Assembly (NCBI GenBank): GCA_903929795.1 | Contig: CAIYWC010000096.1 | Coordinates: 1 to 46,281, forward strand | DNA: 46,281 nucleotides | DNA from: an uncultured Myxococcales bacterium | GTDB lineage: Bacteria; Myxococcota_A; UBA9042 | Direction: 5' to 3' | In this document: positions 9,803 to 21,675 of the stretch, one piece after another | How positions within the stretch are numbered: position 1 is the stretch's first letter | How the letters are laid out: each line of letters starts with the position of its first letter | Program-made: the position numbers and the translations under genes | The notes under the pieces: model-generated | What the model was told of the DNA's origin: nothing | The model's input: only the letters and a program-made list of their open reading frames with translations | The model's database searches: none

Positions 9803-9831
9803 AGTATAGGCTGGTGAAACGAGAGGGTCAA
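9803..9831 (-). promoter_or_regulatory. Sigma70-type promoter of the TPR operon
   Basis: On the minus strand TTGACC (9826-9831) and TATACT (9803-9808) are separated by exactly 17 bp. The expected transcript starts near 9796, leaving a leader of about 200 nt before the ATG at 9593. Confidence 0.7.
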
Positions 9832-9867
9832 ATACCGCGTCGACGCGCCAGGAAGCAGCGGAGCCGG

Positions 9868-10896
9868 TCAATCCGCGAGCGGACTCCACTTCGGTTGCTC
9901 CACAGGCGTCTCCGGCGGGAACTGCAGCGCGAGCGCCGTCAGCAGCCGCTCCACGCCCGTTCCGTCGAGCGCCGAGAGCGGCAACACGGGCTGGCCAATC
10001 AGCGCTGCGACCTGATCCGCGCGCGCCTGCGCGTCCGGGCCCAGCGCGTCCGCCTTGGACAGCACGACCACGCTGGGCCGTTCCAGCAGCGCAGGGTCGT
10101 GCTCGTGGAGCTCGCGCTGCAACACCATCCACTGGTAGTCCGGCGGGTCCTTGTCGACCGGCGACAGCAGGTACACGAGAATTCGACAGCGCTCGATGTG
10201 CCGCAGGAAGCGCAGGCCCAGCCCCGCACCTTCTGCCGCGCCCGGGACCAACCCGGGGATGTCCGCGACCGTGAACACGCGGCCGTGATGCCGCACCACG
10301 CCGAGGTTGGGCACCAGCGTCGTGAACGGATAGTCGGCGACCACCGCGCGCGATGCCGAAATCTGGCGGATCAAGCTCGACTTGCCGGCGTTGGGATAGC
10401 CAACGAGCGCGACGTCCGCCAGCAGCTTGAGCTCCAGCCGCAGCGACTTCTGCTTGCCGTCCTGGCCCGGGTTGGCGTGGTCGGGCGTCTGCCGCGTCGC
10501 CGAGGCGAAGTGGACGTTGCCCCAGCCGCCGTTGCCGCCGGTCAGCAGCACGATGCGCTCGCCGGGCTCGGTCAGGTCGGCGAGCAGCACGCCGGTTTCA
10601 TCGTCAAACACTTGGGTCCCCGGCGGCAGGTACAGGATGAGGTCCACGCCGTCGCGGCCGGTCTTGCGCGCCGTCATGCCGTCACGGCCGTCCTCCGCGG
10701 TGTACAGGCGCTTGTGGTGGTAGTCGTGCAAGGTCCGCGATCGGTTGTCCGCCACCAGAATGACGTCGCCGCCCTTGCCGCCATCGCCGCCGTCCGGTCC
10801 GCCGCGCGGGATGTACTTTTCGCGGCGAAAGCTCCTGGAGCCGTGACCGCCCGCGCCGGATTGTACGGCGATGATCGCCTGATCGATGAACTGCAT
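9868..10896 (-). CDS. obg: GTPase Obg/CgtA
   Basis: Ribosome-associated GTPase acting in late 50S assembly and growth/stress control. Start set at ATG 10896, giving the standard N-terminus MQFIDQAIIAVQSGAGGHGS. The glycine-rich Obg domain occupies about residues 1-158 (GGPDGGDGGKGGDV and GGNGGWGN loops). The G domain follows with G1 GYPNAGKSS, a switch region TTLVPNLG, G3 DIPG, G4 SKAD (usual NKxD, so Asn is replaced by Ser) and G5 SALDGTG. At 342 aa it is a compact form with no extra C-terminal domain. It is not next to rplU-rpmA, its frequent neighbours, but stands alone between the TPR operon and nrdJ. Its promoter must lie in the shared region upstream of 10896, but no convincing one could be picked. 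Confidence 0.96.
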   Translation of the reverse strand: MQFIDQAIIAVQSGAGGHGSRSFRREKYIPRGGPDGGDGGKGGDVILVADNRSRTLHDYHHKRLYTAEDGRDGMTARKTGRDGVDLILYLPPGTQVFDDETGVLLADLTEPGERIVLLTGGNGGWGNVHFASATRQTPDHANPGQDGKQKSLRLELKLLADVALVGYPNAGKSSLIRQISASRAVVADYPFTTLVPNLGVVRHHGRVFTVADIPGLVPGAAEGAGLGLRFLRHIERCRILVYLLSPVDKDPPDYQWMVLQRELHEHDPALLERPSVVVLSKADALGPDAQARADQVAALIGQPVLPLSALDGTGVERLLTALALQFPPETPVEQPKWSPLAD

Positions 10897-11096
10897 GACG
10901 TCTTGACCATCCCACCGCGCGCCGGGCACGCAGCATTGGCGCAGGCTTGTACCGCTTCCATGGGCTGCGAAGCAATGAGAACCGTGCACGGCGAAGCCGG
11001 TCGCCGACTCCATCCGGGCATTAACCTGTAGTTACAATGTATTAGCCTGAACGCGCGGTGACTCAGGGCCCGCCGTGATCAAGGTCTGGCCGCCGG

Positions 11097-11118
11097 GCCG
11101 ATCGCCTGAACGATCGGC
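11097..11118. other. Inverted repeat, 8-bp arms
   Basis: gccgatcg, 6-nt spacer, cgatcggc. Perfect arms in the obg-nrdJ intergenic region; a candidate protein-binding site. Confidence 0.4.
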
Positions 11119-11154
11119 GAATGTGGCCATCATGCAACATCGCTGTGACGGCCA

Positions 11155-11170
11155 AATCCGGATCCGGATT
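11155..11170. other. 16-bp perfect palindrome
   Basis: aatccggatccggatt is self-complementary over all 16 bases and contains two copies of atccgg. It lies between obg and the NrdR-type boxes; a candidate operator. Confidence 0.45.
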
Positions 11171-11310
11171 CATGGGTTGCACCTCATCATGCGCCACTTG
11201 TCCACAGGCCTGCCCGCCCCGCGGCTGCAAAGTTCACACAAGCGGCTGCGGATTCGGGGTCAAGCGCATGATCTGACGCGAAATTCGCGATCGGTGAGGC
11301 ACATCGTCGA

Positions 11311-11357
11311 CCACTACCTGTAGTGGTCGACTATTTTTTTGACACAACCTGTAGTGG
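11311..11357 (+). promoter_or_regulatory. Tandem NrdR boxes upstream of nrdJ
   Basis: Two 16-bp sites, ccactacctgtagtgg (11311-11326) and acacaacctgtagtgg (11342-11357), share the half CCTGTAGTGG. They are separated by 15 bp, so their centres are 31 bp (three helical turns) apart. Tandem boxes with this spacing, resembling ACACTATATATAGTGT, are the established signature of NrdR, the ATP/dATP-sensing repressor of ribonucleotide reductase genes. A TTGACA at 11339-11344 overlaps box 2, as expected for repression. Box 1 also forms an 11-bp-arm hairpin (11306-11331) followed by seven T, so it could additionally attenuate transcription. nrdR itself is not in the window. Confidence 0.75.
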
Positions 11358-11669
11358 TGCGAGGCTGGGTCTCAGGTTGACCGCAACGGGCGCTCAGGCT
11401 AGTTTCAGGGTCAGGAACGGCAGCGAACGAACAGAGCCCGCGGGGCAACCCGCGACGCTACGCTTGTCGCCGCTGCCCGCCCTGCCAGACAAGCCAAGCG
11501 CCGCGTCAAGCGGTCAGGCCCGGGTCGACGCGAGTGCCGTCGACCCGTGGTGTGACCGGGTGGACCGGTTTGCGTTTTCCGCACGGGGGCGGCCAACGCA
11601 GGGGCACACGACGTTTCGACGGAGGACCGGCATCGCCGGCGACCGACGGACGCCGTGAAGGAGGCTGAC

Positions 11670-14903
<3,234 letters not shown>

Positions 14904-14931
14904 GTTCATAGCGCGCAAGCGAAATGCATGA

Positions 14932-14970
14932 AGTGGGGGTGGTTCTGCGGAGCCGCCCCCACTGCGTTTT
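14932..14970 (+). terminator. Rho-independent terminator after nrdJ
   Basis: Stem agtgggggtggttc / gagccgcccccact (with G-U pairs) closes a tiny loop at 14932-14963, followed by gcgTTTT. It starts 28 bp after the nrdJ stop. Confidence 0.75.
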
Positions 14971-15076
14971 GTCGCTCTGACTGTCACGCCCGCATCACCG
15001 CGCGGCTTGGCGGCAGCCCCGTTGACTGCGACACTGAAGCCGCGCCGCACCGGCACGCGAGGACTTGGCAAACCAC

Positions 15077-16744
15077 ATGGCGACGATCGATGCGAATCTT
15101 CCCAAAGGAACCGCGCTGCTGGCTCAGCCGCGGCTGAACCGCGACGCGGCGTTCACGCCGGCCGAACGCGAGACGCTTGGGCTGGCTGGCTTGCTGCCGC
15201 ACGCGGTGTTCACAATTGACCAACAGGAGACGCTCGAGACCGAGCACCTGGCGGCGAAGAGCGATCCGCTGGAGAAGTACGTCGGGTTGATCGCGCTGCT
15301 GGAACGCAACGAGACGCTGTTTTACCGCGTGCTGGCCCACAACCTGGAGGCGCTGGCGCCGATCATCTACACGCCGACGGTCGGGCTGGCGTGCCAGCAG
15401 TACAGCCACATTTTTCGCCGGCCGCACGGACTGTACCTGACGCCGGACGACGCGGGCCAGATGGTGGAGCGCCTGTGCAACGTCGCGGAGGCGGAGGTGC
15501 GGCTGATCGTGGTCACCGACAACGAGCGGATCCTGGGTCTGGGCGATCAAGGCGTCGGCGGGATGGCGATTCCGGTGGGCAAACTGATCCTGTACGCGGC
15601 GGGCGCGGGCATTCATCCGCGGCACTGCCTGCCGGTCAGCCTGGACGTTGGGACCGACAACCCGGCGCTGCTGGAGGACCCGTTCTACCTCGGTTTTCGC
15701 GCGCCGCGCCTGCGCGGGGAGGCCTACGACGCCGTCGTCGCGGAATTCGTCGCAGCTGTGAAAAAAGTGTTCCCGCGGGCGATCCTGCAGTGGGAGGATT
15801 TCAAAAAGGGCAATGCATTCAGACTACTGGAGCAATATCGCGGTGAGGTTCGCAGCTTCAACGACGACATCCAAGGCACGGCGGCCATCGCGCTGGCGGG
15901 CATCCTGTCCGGTTTGCGCATCACCGGCGAGTCGCTGGCGCAGCAGCGCATCCTGTTTGTCGGCGCGGGCGGCGCGGGCGTGGGCATCGGCGGGCTGATC
16001 CGCGCGGAGCTGCTGGCGCAGGGCGTGAGCGAGGCCGACGCGCGGCGCAAGCTGCTGTTTTTTGACTCGGACGGCGTGCTGGTGGCCGGTCGGCCGATCA
16101 AGGATCCGTACAAGTCGCCGTTTGTCCTGGGCGCAGCGGATGCGGCGGCGATCGGCGTGCACGCGGACCTGGACCTGCTGGGCCTGGTTCAGGCGTTTCG
16201 GCCGACGGTACTCATCGGAACGTCTGGCCAGCCCGGCGTGTTTGACGCGGCGGTCCTGGCGCAGATGGCGGCCAACTGCGCGCGGCCAATCGTGCTGCCG
16301 CTCAGCAATCCGACCAGCAAGGCGGAGTGCACACCCGCGGCCGCGCTGACGCACTCGGATGGACGCGCGCTCGTGGCGACGGGCTCGCCGTTCGCGCCCG
16401 TGCAGATCGGCGAGCGCAAATTTGCCATCGGCCAGTGCAATAACGTGTTCATTTTTCCGGGCTTGGGACTCGGCTTGTTGCTCAGCGAGGCGGAGCGTGT
16501 GCCCGACAGCCTGTTTCTCGCCGCCGCACACGCCGTTGCGGAATTCACCCAGGCGCAGCACGCCGGCGAGGAGACGCTGTACCCGCGGATTGCCGAACTG
16601 CGCGCCGTCAGCCAGCACGTGGCGCGCGCGGTAGCGAGGGCGGCCGCACAGGCGGGCGTCGCGCAGGCCGTGGCCGAATCGGAGCTGGAAGAACGCGCAG
16701 CGGCGTGGCACTGGCTGCCCGCGTATGGGCCGCTACCGCGGTGA
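15077..16744 (+). CDS. maeA: NAD-type malic enzyme (malate dehydrogenase, oxaloacetate-decarboxylating)
   Basis: Converts malate to pyruvate and CO2 with reduction of NAD(P). Length (555 aa) and motifs fit the large SfcA/MaeA family: IIYTPTVG with the catalytic Tyr, RRPHGLYL, LGLGDQGVGGMAIPVGK, SLDVGTDN, the metal-binding FNDDIQGTA, the dinucleotide-binding VGAGGAGVGIG, and LSNPTSKAECTP near the end. ATG 15077 was chosen, with GAGGA about 13 bp upstream; TTG 15065 is an in-frame alternative that would sit too close to that site. It stands alone after the nrdJ terminator. Its last 12 bp overlap the 3' end of the convergent hydroxylase gene, leaving no room for a terminator. Cofactor preference cannot be read here. 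Confidence 0.95.
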   Translation: MATIDANLPKGTALLAQPRLNRDAAFTPAERETLGLAGLLPHAVFTIDQQETLETEHLAAKSDPLEKYVGLIALLERNETLFYRVLAHNLEALAPIIYTPTVGLACQQYSHIFRRPHGLYLTPDDAGQMVERLCNVAEAEVRLIVVTDNERILGLGDQGVGGMAIPVGKLILYAAGAGIHPRHCLPVSLDVGTDNPALLEDPFYLGFRAPRLRGEAYDAVVAEFVAAVKKVFPRAILQWEDFKKGNAFRLLEQYRGEVRSFNDDIQGTAAIALAGILSGLRITGESLAQQRILFVGAGGAGVGIGGLIRAELLAQGVSEADARRKLLFFDSDGVLVAGRPIKDPYKSPFVLGAADAAAIGVHADLDLLGLVQAFRPTVLIGTSGQPGVFDAAVLAQMAANCARPIVLPLSNPTSKAECTPAAALTHSDGRALVATGSPFAPVQIGERKFAIGQCNNVFIFPGLGLGLLLSEAERVPDSLFLAAAHAVAEFTQAQHAGEETLYPRIAELRAVSQHVARAVARAAAQAGVAQAVAESELEERAAAWHWLPAYGPLPR

Positions 16745-17944
16745 CGGTCGATTGGCCCGCGGCAAGGCCAGCAGCAGGACCAGGCACACCGGGGCGCCAA
16801 ATTCCAGGCTGGCGTCGTGCGTCAGCCCCGTCAGGAGCAGCGCCAAGGCCAGCGTCCCGACCAGCCGCAGCATCTCGCTGACTTGCGCCCACGGCTTGCG
16901 CTCCAGCAGCCCGCCGACGTTGAGCAAGCCCCACAGCACGTTCGCGAACGCCAGCCAGAACAGCCTGGATTCATGCAATTGCCGCAGCCAGGGCAGCAAT
17001 GCCGCTTGGGCCGCCACGAGCGTCAGGAGCTGCGCGCTCAGCCAGACCTTCAGCCGGGTCGGCACCGGCGTGTCGTATTTCACGACCGTGTTCCGGTCGA
17101 CCGCGTGCGGCGGATGTTGCGGCAGGTCAGGCGGGCTCCACGCCGGCGACTTCCACCACACCCGCAGCTTGTCTGACCACTTCGCCGTCTGCTTGGCCGC
17201 GTCCAGCATGTTCTGCCAGACGATCCAGTTGGCCCAAATCGTGTTCCAGCTGGCGATCGGCGTCGTGGTGCCGTAGACGCAAGGCTCTGTTTCTTCTTGG
17301 TAAGTGCCAAACAGCCGGTCCCAGACAATCAGGATGCCGCCGTAATTTTTGTCCAAATACTGCGGGTTGATCGCGTGGTGCACGCGGTGGTGCATCGGCG
17401 CGTTGAACAGCCACTCGTAGGGCCCCACGCGGCGGATCACTTCCGTGTGAATCCAGAACTGATAGAGCAAGGAAATCGAGACGTTCGTCGCCAGCACCTG
17501 CCACGGAAAGCCGACCAGCGCCAGCGGCAGGTAGAACGGAATGTGCGTCAGGTGGGTCAGCCACTCCTGGCGCAGCGCCACGGCCAAGTTGTAGTCCTCC
17601 GACTGGTGATGGACGACGTGGCCGGCCCACAAAAAGTGCGCTTCATGGCTCCAGCGATGCCACCAGTAGAAGACGAAATCGACGTAGAGAAAGCCCAGCA
17701 CCCAGATCCACGCGCCGCCTTCGGGCAGCGTCACCACGCGCGCGTCGTACGCCCGCACGTACGCGGCGATGCCCAGCACGCCCAGCGCGGCGCCCAGCGT
17801 TTGACTGCCGACGCCGCACGCCAAATCCGTGATCGCGTCGGCAAAACGGTAGAGTCCGAGGCCTCTTCTTTGCGACCACAGGACCTCCGCGACGATGAGG
17901 AGGACAAAGAACGGGTATGCCAGTGCGATCAGGTGCAGATCCAT
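16733..17944 (-). CDS. Sterol desaturase/fatty acid hydroxylase family membrane protein
   Basis: Membrane di-iron oxygenase of the family that includes sterol desaturases and alkylglycerol monooxygenase. It shows the three histidine clusters: HRWSH (HxxxH), HVVHH and HHRVHH (HxxHH), between transmembrane helices such as IALAYPFFVLLIVAEVLW. The C-terminus adds hydrophobic helices (LLTLVAAQAALLPWL, WLAFANVLWGLLNVGGLL, LALALLLTGLT), an arrangement like alkylglycerol monooxygenase (TMEM195). At 403 aa it is complete. Start is ATG 17944, with GAGG seven bases upstream; a longer open frame beyond it only shadows the neighbouring lipoprotein gene. It begins 17 bp after that gene and is the last of a three-gene operon. 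Likely role: hydroxylation of an envelope lipid; substrate unknown. Confidence 0.92.
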   Translation of the reverse strand: MDLHLIALAYPFFVLLIVAEVLWSQRRGLGLYRFADAITDLACGVGSQTLGAALGVLGIAAYVRAYDARVVTLPEGGAWIWVLGFLYVDFVFYWWHRWSHEAHFLWAGHVVHHQSEDYNLAVALRQEWLTHLTHIPFYLPLALVGFPWQVLATNVSISLLYQFWIHTEVIRRVGPYEWLFNAPMHHRVHHAINPQYLDKNYGGILIVWDRLFGTYQEETEPCVYGTTTPIASWNTIWANWIVWQNMLDAAKQTAKWSDKLRVWWKSPAWSPPDLPQHPPHAVDRNTVVKYDTPVPTRLKVWLSAQLLTLVAAQAALLPWLRQLHESRLFWLAFANVLWGLLNVGGLLERKPWAQVSEMLRLVGTLALALLLTGLTHDASLEFGAPVCLVLLLALPRANRPSPR

Positions 17945-17961
17945 CGGTCGCCTCGGCGGAT

Positions 17962-20900
17962 TCAGGGGCAGAAGGTGGCTTTGTCGTCGCAGCAGTCGCC
18001 AAACGCACCCGGCGTGCAGTTCGGATCGCACCAGCACACGCCGCCGCCGGGCTTTTGGCTCTTCCAGCCGCACAGGTTCTGGCAGCCGCTGGCGGGCTTG
18101 GCGCAATCCGCGGGACAGAGGTGGTTGTTTTCGCCCTTGCCGCAGATGCCGTCGCCACAGTTTGGGCAGTCGGCGGGGCACGTGGTAGCAGTCTCGCCGG
18201 CGACGCAGACGCCGTCCCCGCAGCCGGGCAGCACGCATTGGCTCAGCGCGCACGACTTGGCTGCCGCGCAGGACGTCCCGTCGGGTACGCCGCCGATCGC
18301 GCAGGTGCCGTCCTGGCAATAGTCCACGGTGCACGGGTCGCCGTCGTCGCAAGCGACGCTGTCGCAGCTGGCGGGGCAGTCCGCGGGGCAGGTCTGGCTG
18401 GACTCCGCGACATTGCACTTGCCATCGCCGCAGCTGCCCAGCAGCGGGCAAGCGCCGTCCACGCTGCATACGCCGCCGTTCAAGCACGTGATCGGTGTCG
18501 CAGGCAGCGCGGACGTGCATTGGCCCAGCGCGCAGCCATCGGTGGTGCACGGGTTGCTGTCGTCGCACACAAGGCTCTCGTCGATGCAGCTGCCGCTGGT
18601 TGCGCAGCTGGCGCCACCGTGGCTGTCGGTCCGCCGTTGCCAGCCGCCGCCCGCGCTGCCAACGGCCCAGATGCCGTCCGGGCTGACCGCCGTGGCGAGG
18701 TCGAACAGCTGCGAGCCGTCCTGGCCCCAGTCCAGCGACAAAAGGCCGCCGATCGGGCCAAAGCGCGCGATGCCGCCTTGCGAGAATCCGCCGAACTGGC
18801 GCACGAGGGCGACCGCGCTGGTGCCGTCGGGCAGGACCGTGAGCGCGCGCACGTCCGTGAGGCCGGAAATCGGCCATTGGACCGCGAATTCGAACACGCC
18901 GTCGGGGCCATACCGCTCCACCGCGACGCCTTTGGGCCCCGGTCCCGCGACAAGCCAGCCGTCGTCCGGCATCGCGGCGATCGCAATGTGCGTCGCGACG
19001 CTGAGCGGTTTGGCCCAAGTCTCCTGCAAGCTCGCGTCCAGCCTGTGGATTTTGGCAACCGTGCCCTCGACGGTCAGCACGCCGCAGCCACCCTTGGCCG
19101 ACGCGGCGACCGCGAGGCCCTGCGACAGGCCGAACGAGCCGGGGAGTGTGACGGGCGTGCCGGTCCAGGTCGTGTCAAAGCCTTCGACGAACGCGGTTTG
19201 GCCGGGCGTGCCGGTTGCTGCGGTGCCCACGACGACGACCGAATCGTCGGCGAGCACGGCCAACGCCGCGGAGCTGCCGCCTGCGCCGCCGTCGACCGCG
19301 ACGGTGACGGTGAGCGGATCGCCCGCGTCGGTGAACCGCGCGATTGCGCCGCCCGCGCCGCCCTGCAACACGACCGCCCAGCCGTTGGGCAGCACAGCGA
19401 CGTCGCTGACCGGGCTTCCCGCGAGGGATTGGGTCCAGACAGCCAGACCGGATGCATCCAATCGGCTGATTTCATTAGCTGTTCCAGAGACGACCGCCCC
19501 GCCATCGGCGCGCGTTGCGATGAACGACCACTGGCTGGTGCTGCCGTCGACCGCGTCGAACAGCGCCGCCGCACCGCCAGTGCACTGGCCGGTCGCCGCG
19601 CAGCGATCGACGACCGTGCAGGCCGCGCCATCGTCGCACGCCGCGTTTGTCAGAGCCGCGTGGCCGCACTTCCCGCCGTCGCCGCAGACGTCCACGGTGC
19701 AAGCGAAGCCGTCGTCGCAGGCGCTGATCGTGAGATTACTGCATAATTGTGAGGTGTTGCAGTCGTCCTGACCCCAGGCGTCGGTCCGCAGGATGAGGCC
19801 GTCGGCGATGGCCGGCGTCTCGCCGACGAGCACTGCGCCGCCGTCAGGCAGGAGCGCGACGCCGTGGGCGATCCCGGAATCGTAGCTGGCTTGCCACTGC
19901 AGGCTGCCGTAGCCGTCAAAGACCCCTTGCCACGCGTTGGCGCCGGAGCTGCCCCAGAGGTGCCAGAGGCCGCCGGGCGCCAGGGTGCCGCCAGTCACGG
20001 TGACCGGTGCGGACGCCCACGTCGCGTCGCCCAGCCAGCTGCCGCCCGCGCTGAGCTGGCCGAACCAGACGCGGCTGCCGCTGGCCGTCGGGCGCGCGCC
20101 GGTGACGAAAATGCGGCCGCTGCCGGATAGCGCGACGTTCTGGAAGCCTGCTCCCGCATTGCCAAAAGCCCGCTGCCACAGCATCGTCCCGGCCGCGGAA
20201 AATCGCACGGCCAGAGCGGTCGCGGCGTCCGCGGTGAGCCCCGCGCACGTGCCGACGGCGATCGCGCCACCGTCGGGCAGGACCGCCACGTCGCGCAACA
20301 CGCTGGGGCCAAAAGCGGCAGCGGTGGCGGTCCAAACCGTCGCGCCAACGCCGTCCAGCCGGGCCACGTGGCCAGCCTGATCCAGCGCCAGCCAGCCGGA
20401 CGGATGCGCGACGAGCCGGGTGACATCGCTCGCGCCAAATTTGGAAAAAGGTTCAACTTCTTGCTGGGTTCCATCCGCGTGCACGAGCTGGACCACCGCG
20501 GCCGTCGTCGTCGCGCCGCCGATCGCCACGGTCCCGACGCCATCCACGGCCGCACAGCTGTAGTGCGCATCGCCCGCGGGATCGGTGAGCGCCGGGAAGT
20601 TTTCCACCAAATCGGCTGCTGCGTCCAAGTGTTGCGCCCAGCCGGCATGCCAGCCGCTCGCCGTCATGCGCGCGCCGACGACGACGATTTGGCCGGTCGG
20701 CAGGATCGCCACGCCGTTGAACCGGTCGTCGCCACCCGTGCCGCCATCCATCGAGGTCGTCCAGAGCTTGGGGCCGCTCTGGCACGCGCCGCCCACGCAC
20801 GCGCCCGCCAGCTTGCACACGCCGGTGGCCGGGCAGCCGGAGCCGTCGTCCAGGTTCGGGTTGCTGCAGCCGCTGCTGGGGTCGCACGTGTCCGCGGTGC

Positions 20901-21675
20901 AGGGGTTGCCGTCGTCGCACGTGGTTGCGGTGCCGGGCAGGCAGGTGCCGGCTTGGCAGTGGTCGCCGACGGTGCACGCGGTGCCATCGCTGCACGGCGT
21001 CGTGTCGGACAGCGGCGTCCAGGCCACGGGCGTCGTCGCGGGCTGACATACCGCGCAGTTGTCCGCGGTGGCCGCGCCGCTGGCAAAACACACACCCTGG
21101 ACAATGCACCAGCCGGGCAATAGGGCCGTGTGCGCGCACGCGCCGTCCAGGCAGGTGTCGCCGGTGCATGGCAAGCCGTCGTCAGGACACGGCGTCGCGG
21201 CGAGGTTGCTGTGCACGCAGCTGCCATCGGTGCCGCAGTCGTCTGATGTGCACGGGTTGGCGTCGTCGCACTGGCTGGGTGTGCAGCTGGGGCCCGCGTC
21301 GACCGCGGCCGCCGTCGCATCCGGCGCAGCATCGAGCGCGTCGGGCGCAACGTCGGTATCGGCGGCGTCGGTGCCCGCGTCCGGCGTCGCGGCATCGGGC
21401 AGCGCGGCGTCCGCATCGGCAGCGGCGTCCGGAGCATCGGCCGCGTCGAGAACAGCATCCACCGCGTCCGTCCCCGCCGCGTCGAACGCGTCGGCGGCGT
21501 CTTTCGCGTCCGGCTTGACGGCGGCGTCCACGGCATCCGCAGCGTCCACACCGACTTCGGCGACTTGGCTGTCGCGCGCTTCCGGAAAGTGATCCGCGGC
21601 AGGAATCGCGACGGTGCAACCGGCGACGGCAACAGAAAAAACCGCAACGATGACAGCCAGCTGCGCACGCACCAT
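17962..21675 (-). CDS. Giant Cys-rich lipoprotein with beta-propeller repeats and a C-terminal somatomedin-B-like domain
   Basis: 1,237 aa from ATG 21675. Lipobox VAGC (Cys20), then an Asp/Ala-rich low-complexity stalk (residues about 36-128). A first Cys-rich block has CDDANPCTSDDC and CDDGNPCTADTC repeats (about 128-300). A beta-propeller-like region follows with delta-60-type repeats (VAILPTGQIVVVGA, VAVLPDGGAIAVGT). Then come a second short Cys-rich block, a second propeller-like region, and a last Cys-rich block with three CGDGxCxxxExxxxCPxDC motifs. The final 40 residues have eight Cys in somatomedin-B spacing. This suggests a surface-exposed adhesin or recognition protein on a lipid anchor. 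Its ATG overlaps the stop of the upstream TPR gene (TGATG), so the two are coupled. Ligand and function unknown. Confidence 0.92.
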   Translation of the reverse strand: MVRAQLAVIVAVFSVAVAGCTVAIPAADHFPEARDSQVAEVGVDAADAVDAAVKPDAKDAADAFDAAGTDAVDAVLDAADAPDAAADADAALPDAATPDAGTDAADTDVAPDALDAAPDATAAAVDAGPSCTPSQCDDANPCTSDDCGTDGSCVHSNLAATPCPDDGLPCTGDTCLDGACAHTALLPGWCIVQGVCFASGAATADNCAVCQPATTPVAWTPLSDTTPCSDGTACTVGDHCQAGTCLPGTATTCDDGNPCTADTCDPSSGCSNPNLDDGSGCPATGVCKLAGACVGGACQSGPKLWTTSMDGGTGGDDRFNGVAILPTGQIVVVGARMTASGWHAGWAQHLDAAADLVENFPALTDPAGDAHYSCAAVDGVGTVAIGGATTTAAVVQLVHADGTQQEVEPFSKFGASDVTRLVAHPSGWLALDQAGHVARLDGVGATVWTATAAAFGPSVLRDVAVLPDGGAIAVGTCAGLTADAATALAVRFSAAGTMLWQRAFGNAGAGFQNVALSGSGRIFVTGARPTASGSRVWFGQLSAGGSWLGDATWASAPVTVTGGTLAPGGLWHLWGSSGANAWQGVFDGYGSLQWQASYDSGIAHGVALLPDGGAVLVGETPAIADGLILRTDAWGQDDCNTSQLCSNLTISACDDGFACTVDVCGDGGKCGHAALTNAACDDGAACTVVDRCAATGQCTGGAAALFDAVDGSTSQWSFIATRADGGAVVSGTANEISRLDASGLAVWTQSLAGSPVSDVAVLPNGWAVVLQGGAGGAIARFTDAGDPLTVTVAVDGGAGGSSAALAVLADDSVVVVGTAATGTPGQTAFVEGFDTTWTGTPVTLPGSFGLSQGLAVAASAKGGCGVLTVEGTVAKIHRLDASLQETWAKPLSVATHIAIAAMPDDGWLVAGPGPKGVAVERYGPDGVFEFAVQWPISGLTDVRALTVLPDGTSAVALVRQFGGFSQGGIARFGPIGGLLSLDWGQDGSQLFDLATAVSPDGIWAVGSAGGGWQRRTDSHGGASCATSGSCIDESLVCDDSNPCTTDGCALGQCTSALPATPITCLNGGVCSVDGACPLLGSCGDGKCNVAESSQTCPADCPASCDSVACDDGDPCTVDYCQDGTCAIGGVPDGTSCAAAKSCALSQCVLPGCGDGVCVAGETATTCPADCPNCGDGICGKGENNHLCPADCAKPASGCQNLCGWKSQKPGGGVCWCDPNCTPGAFGDCCDDKATFCP

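Larger units (their letters stand above)
10897..11669. other. Regulatory intergenic region between obg and nrdJ
   Basis: About 770 bp with no credible gene between two divergent genes. Listed separately are the tandem NrdR-type boxes and two palindromes. A third partial copy of the box core, aacctgtagt, lies at 11023-11032. A TTGACA (11339-11344) overlaps the second box, but no good -10 follows it. The last about 300 bp before nrdJ are GC-rich leader with several short inverted repeats. No cobalamin-riboswitch core could be recognised. Confidence 0.7.

Noticed and set aside
11198..11206. DnaA box (ttgtccaca)
   Set aside because: One isolated site with a mismatch; no cluster, AT-rich region or dnaA/dnaN neighbours, so not an origin.
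11075..11323. Small plus-strand ORF (82 codons) between obg and nrdJ
   Set aside because: No Shine-Dalgarno, no domain-like pattern, and it runs across palindromes and the NrdR box; treated as non-coding.
11358..11669. Cobalamin riboswitch before the B12-dependent reductase
   Set aside because: Looked for a B12-box and matching stems in the leader and found no convincing core; an Infernal search with the cobalamin model would decide.
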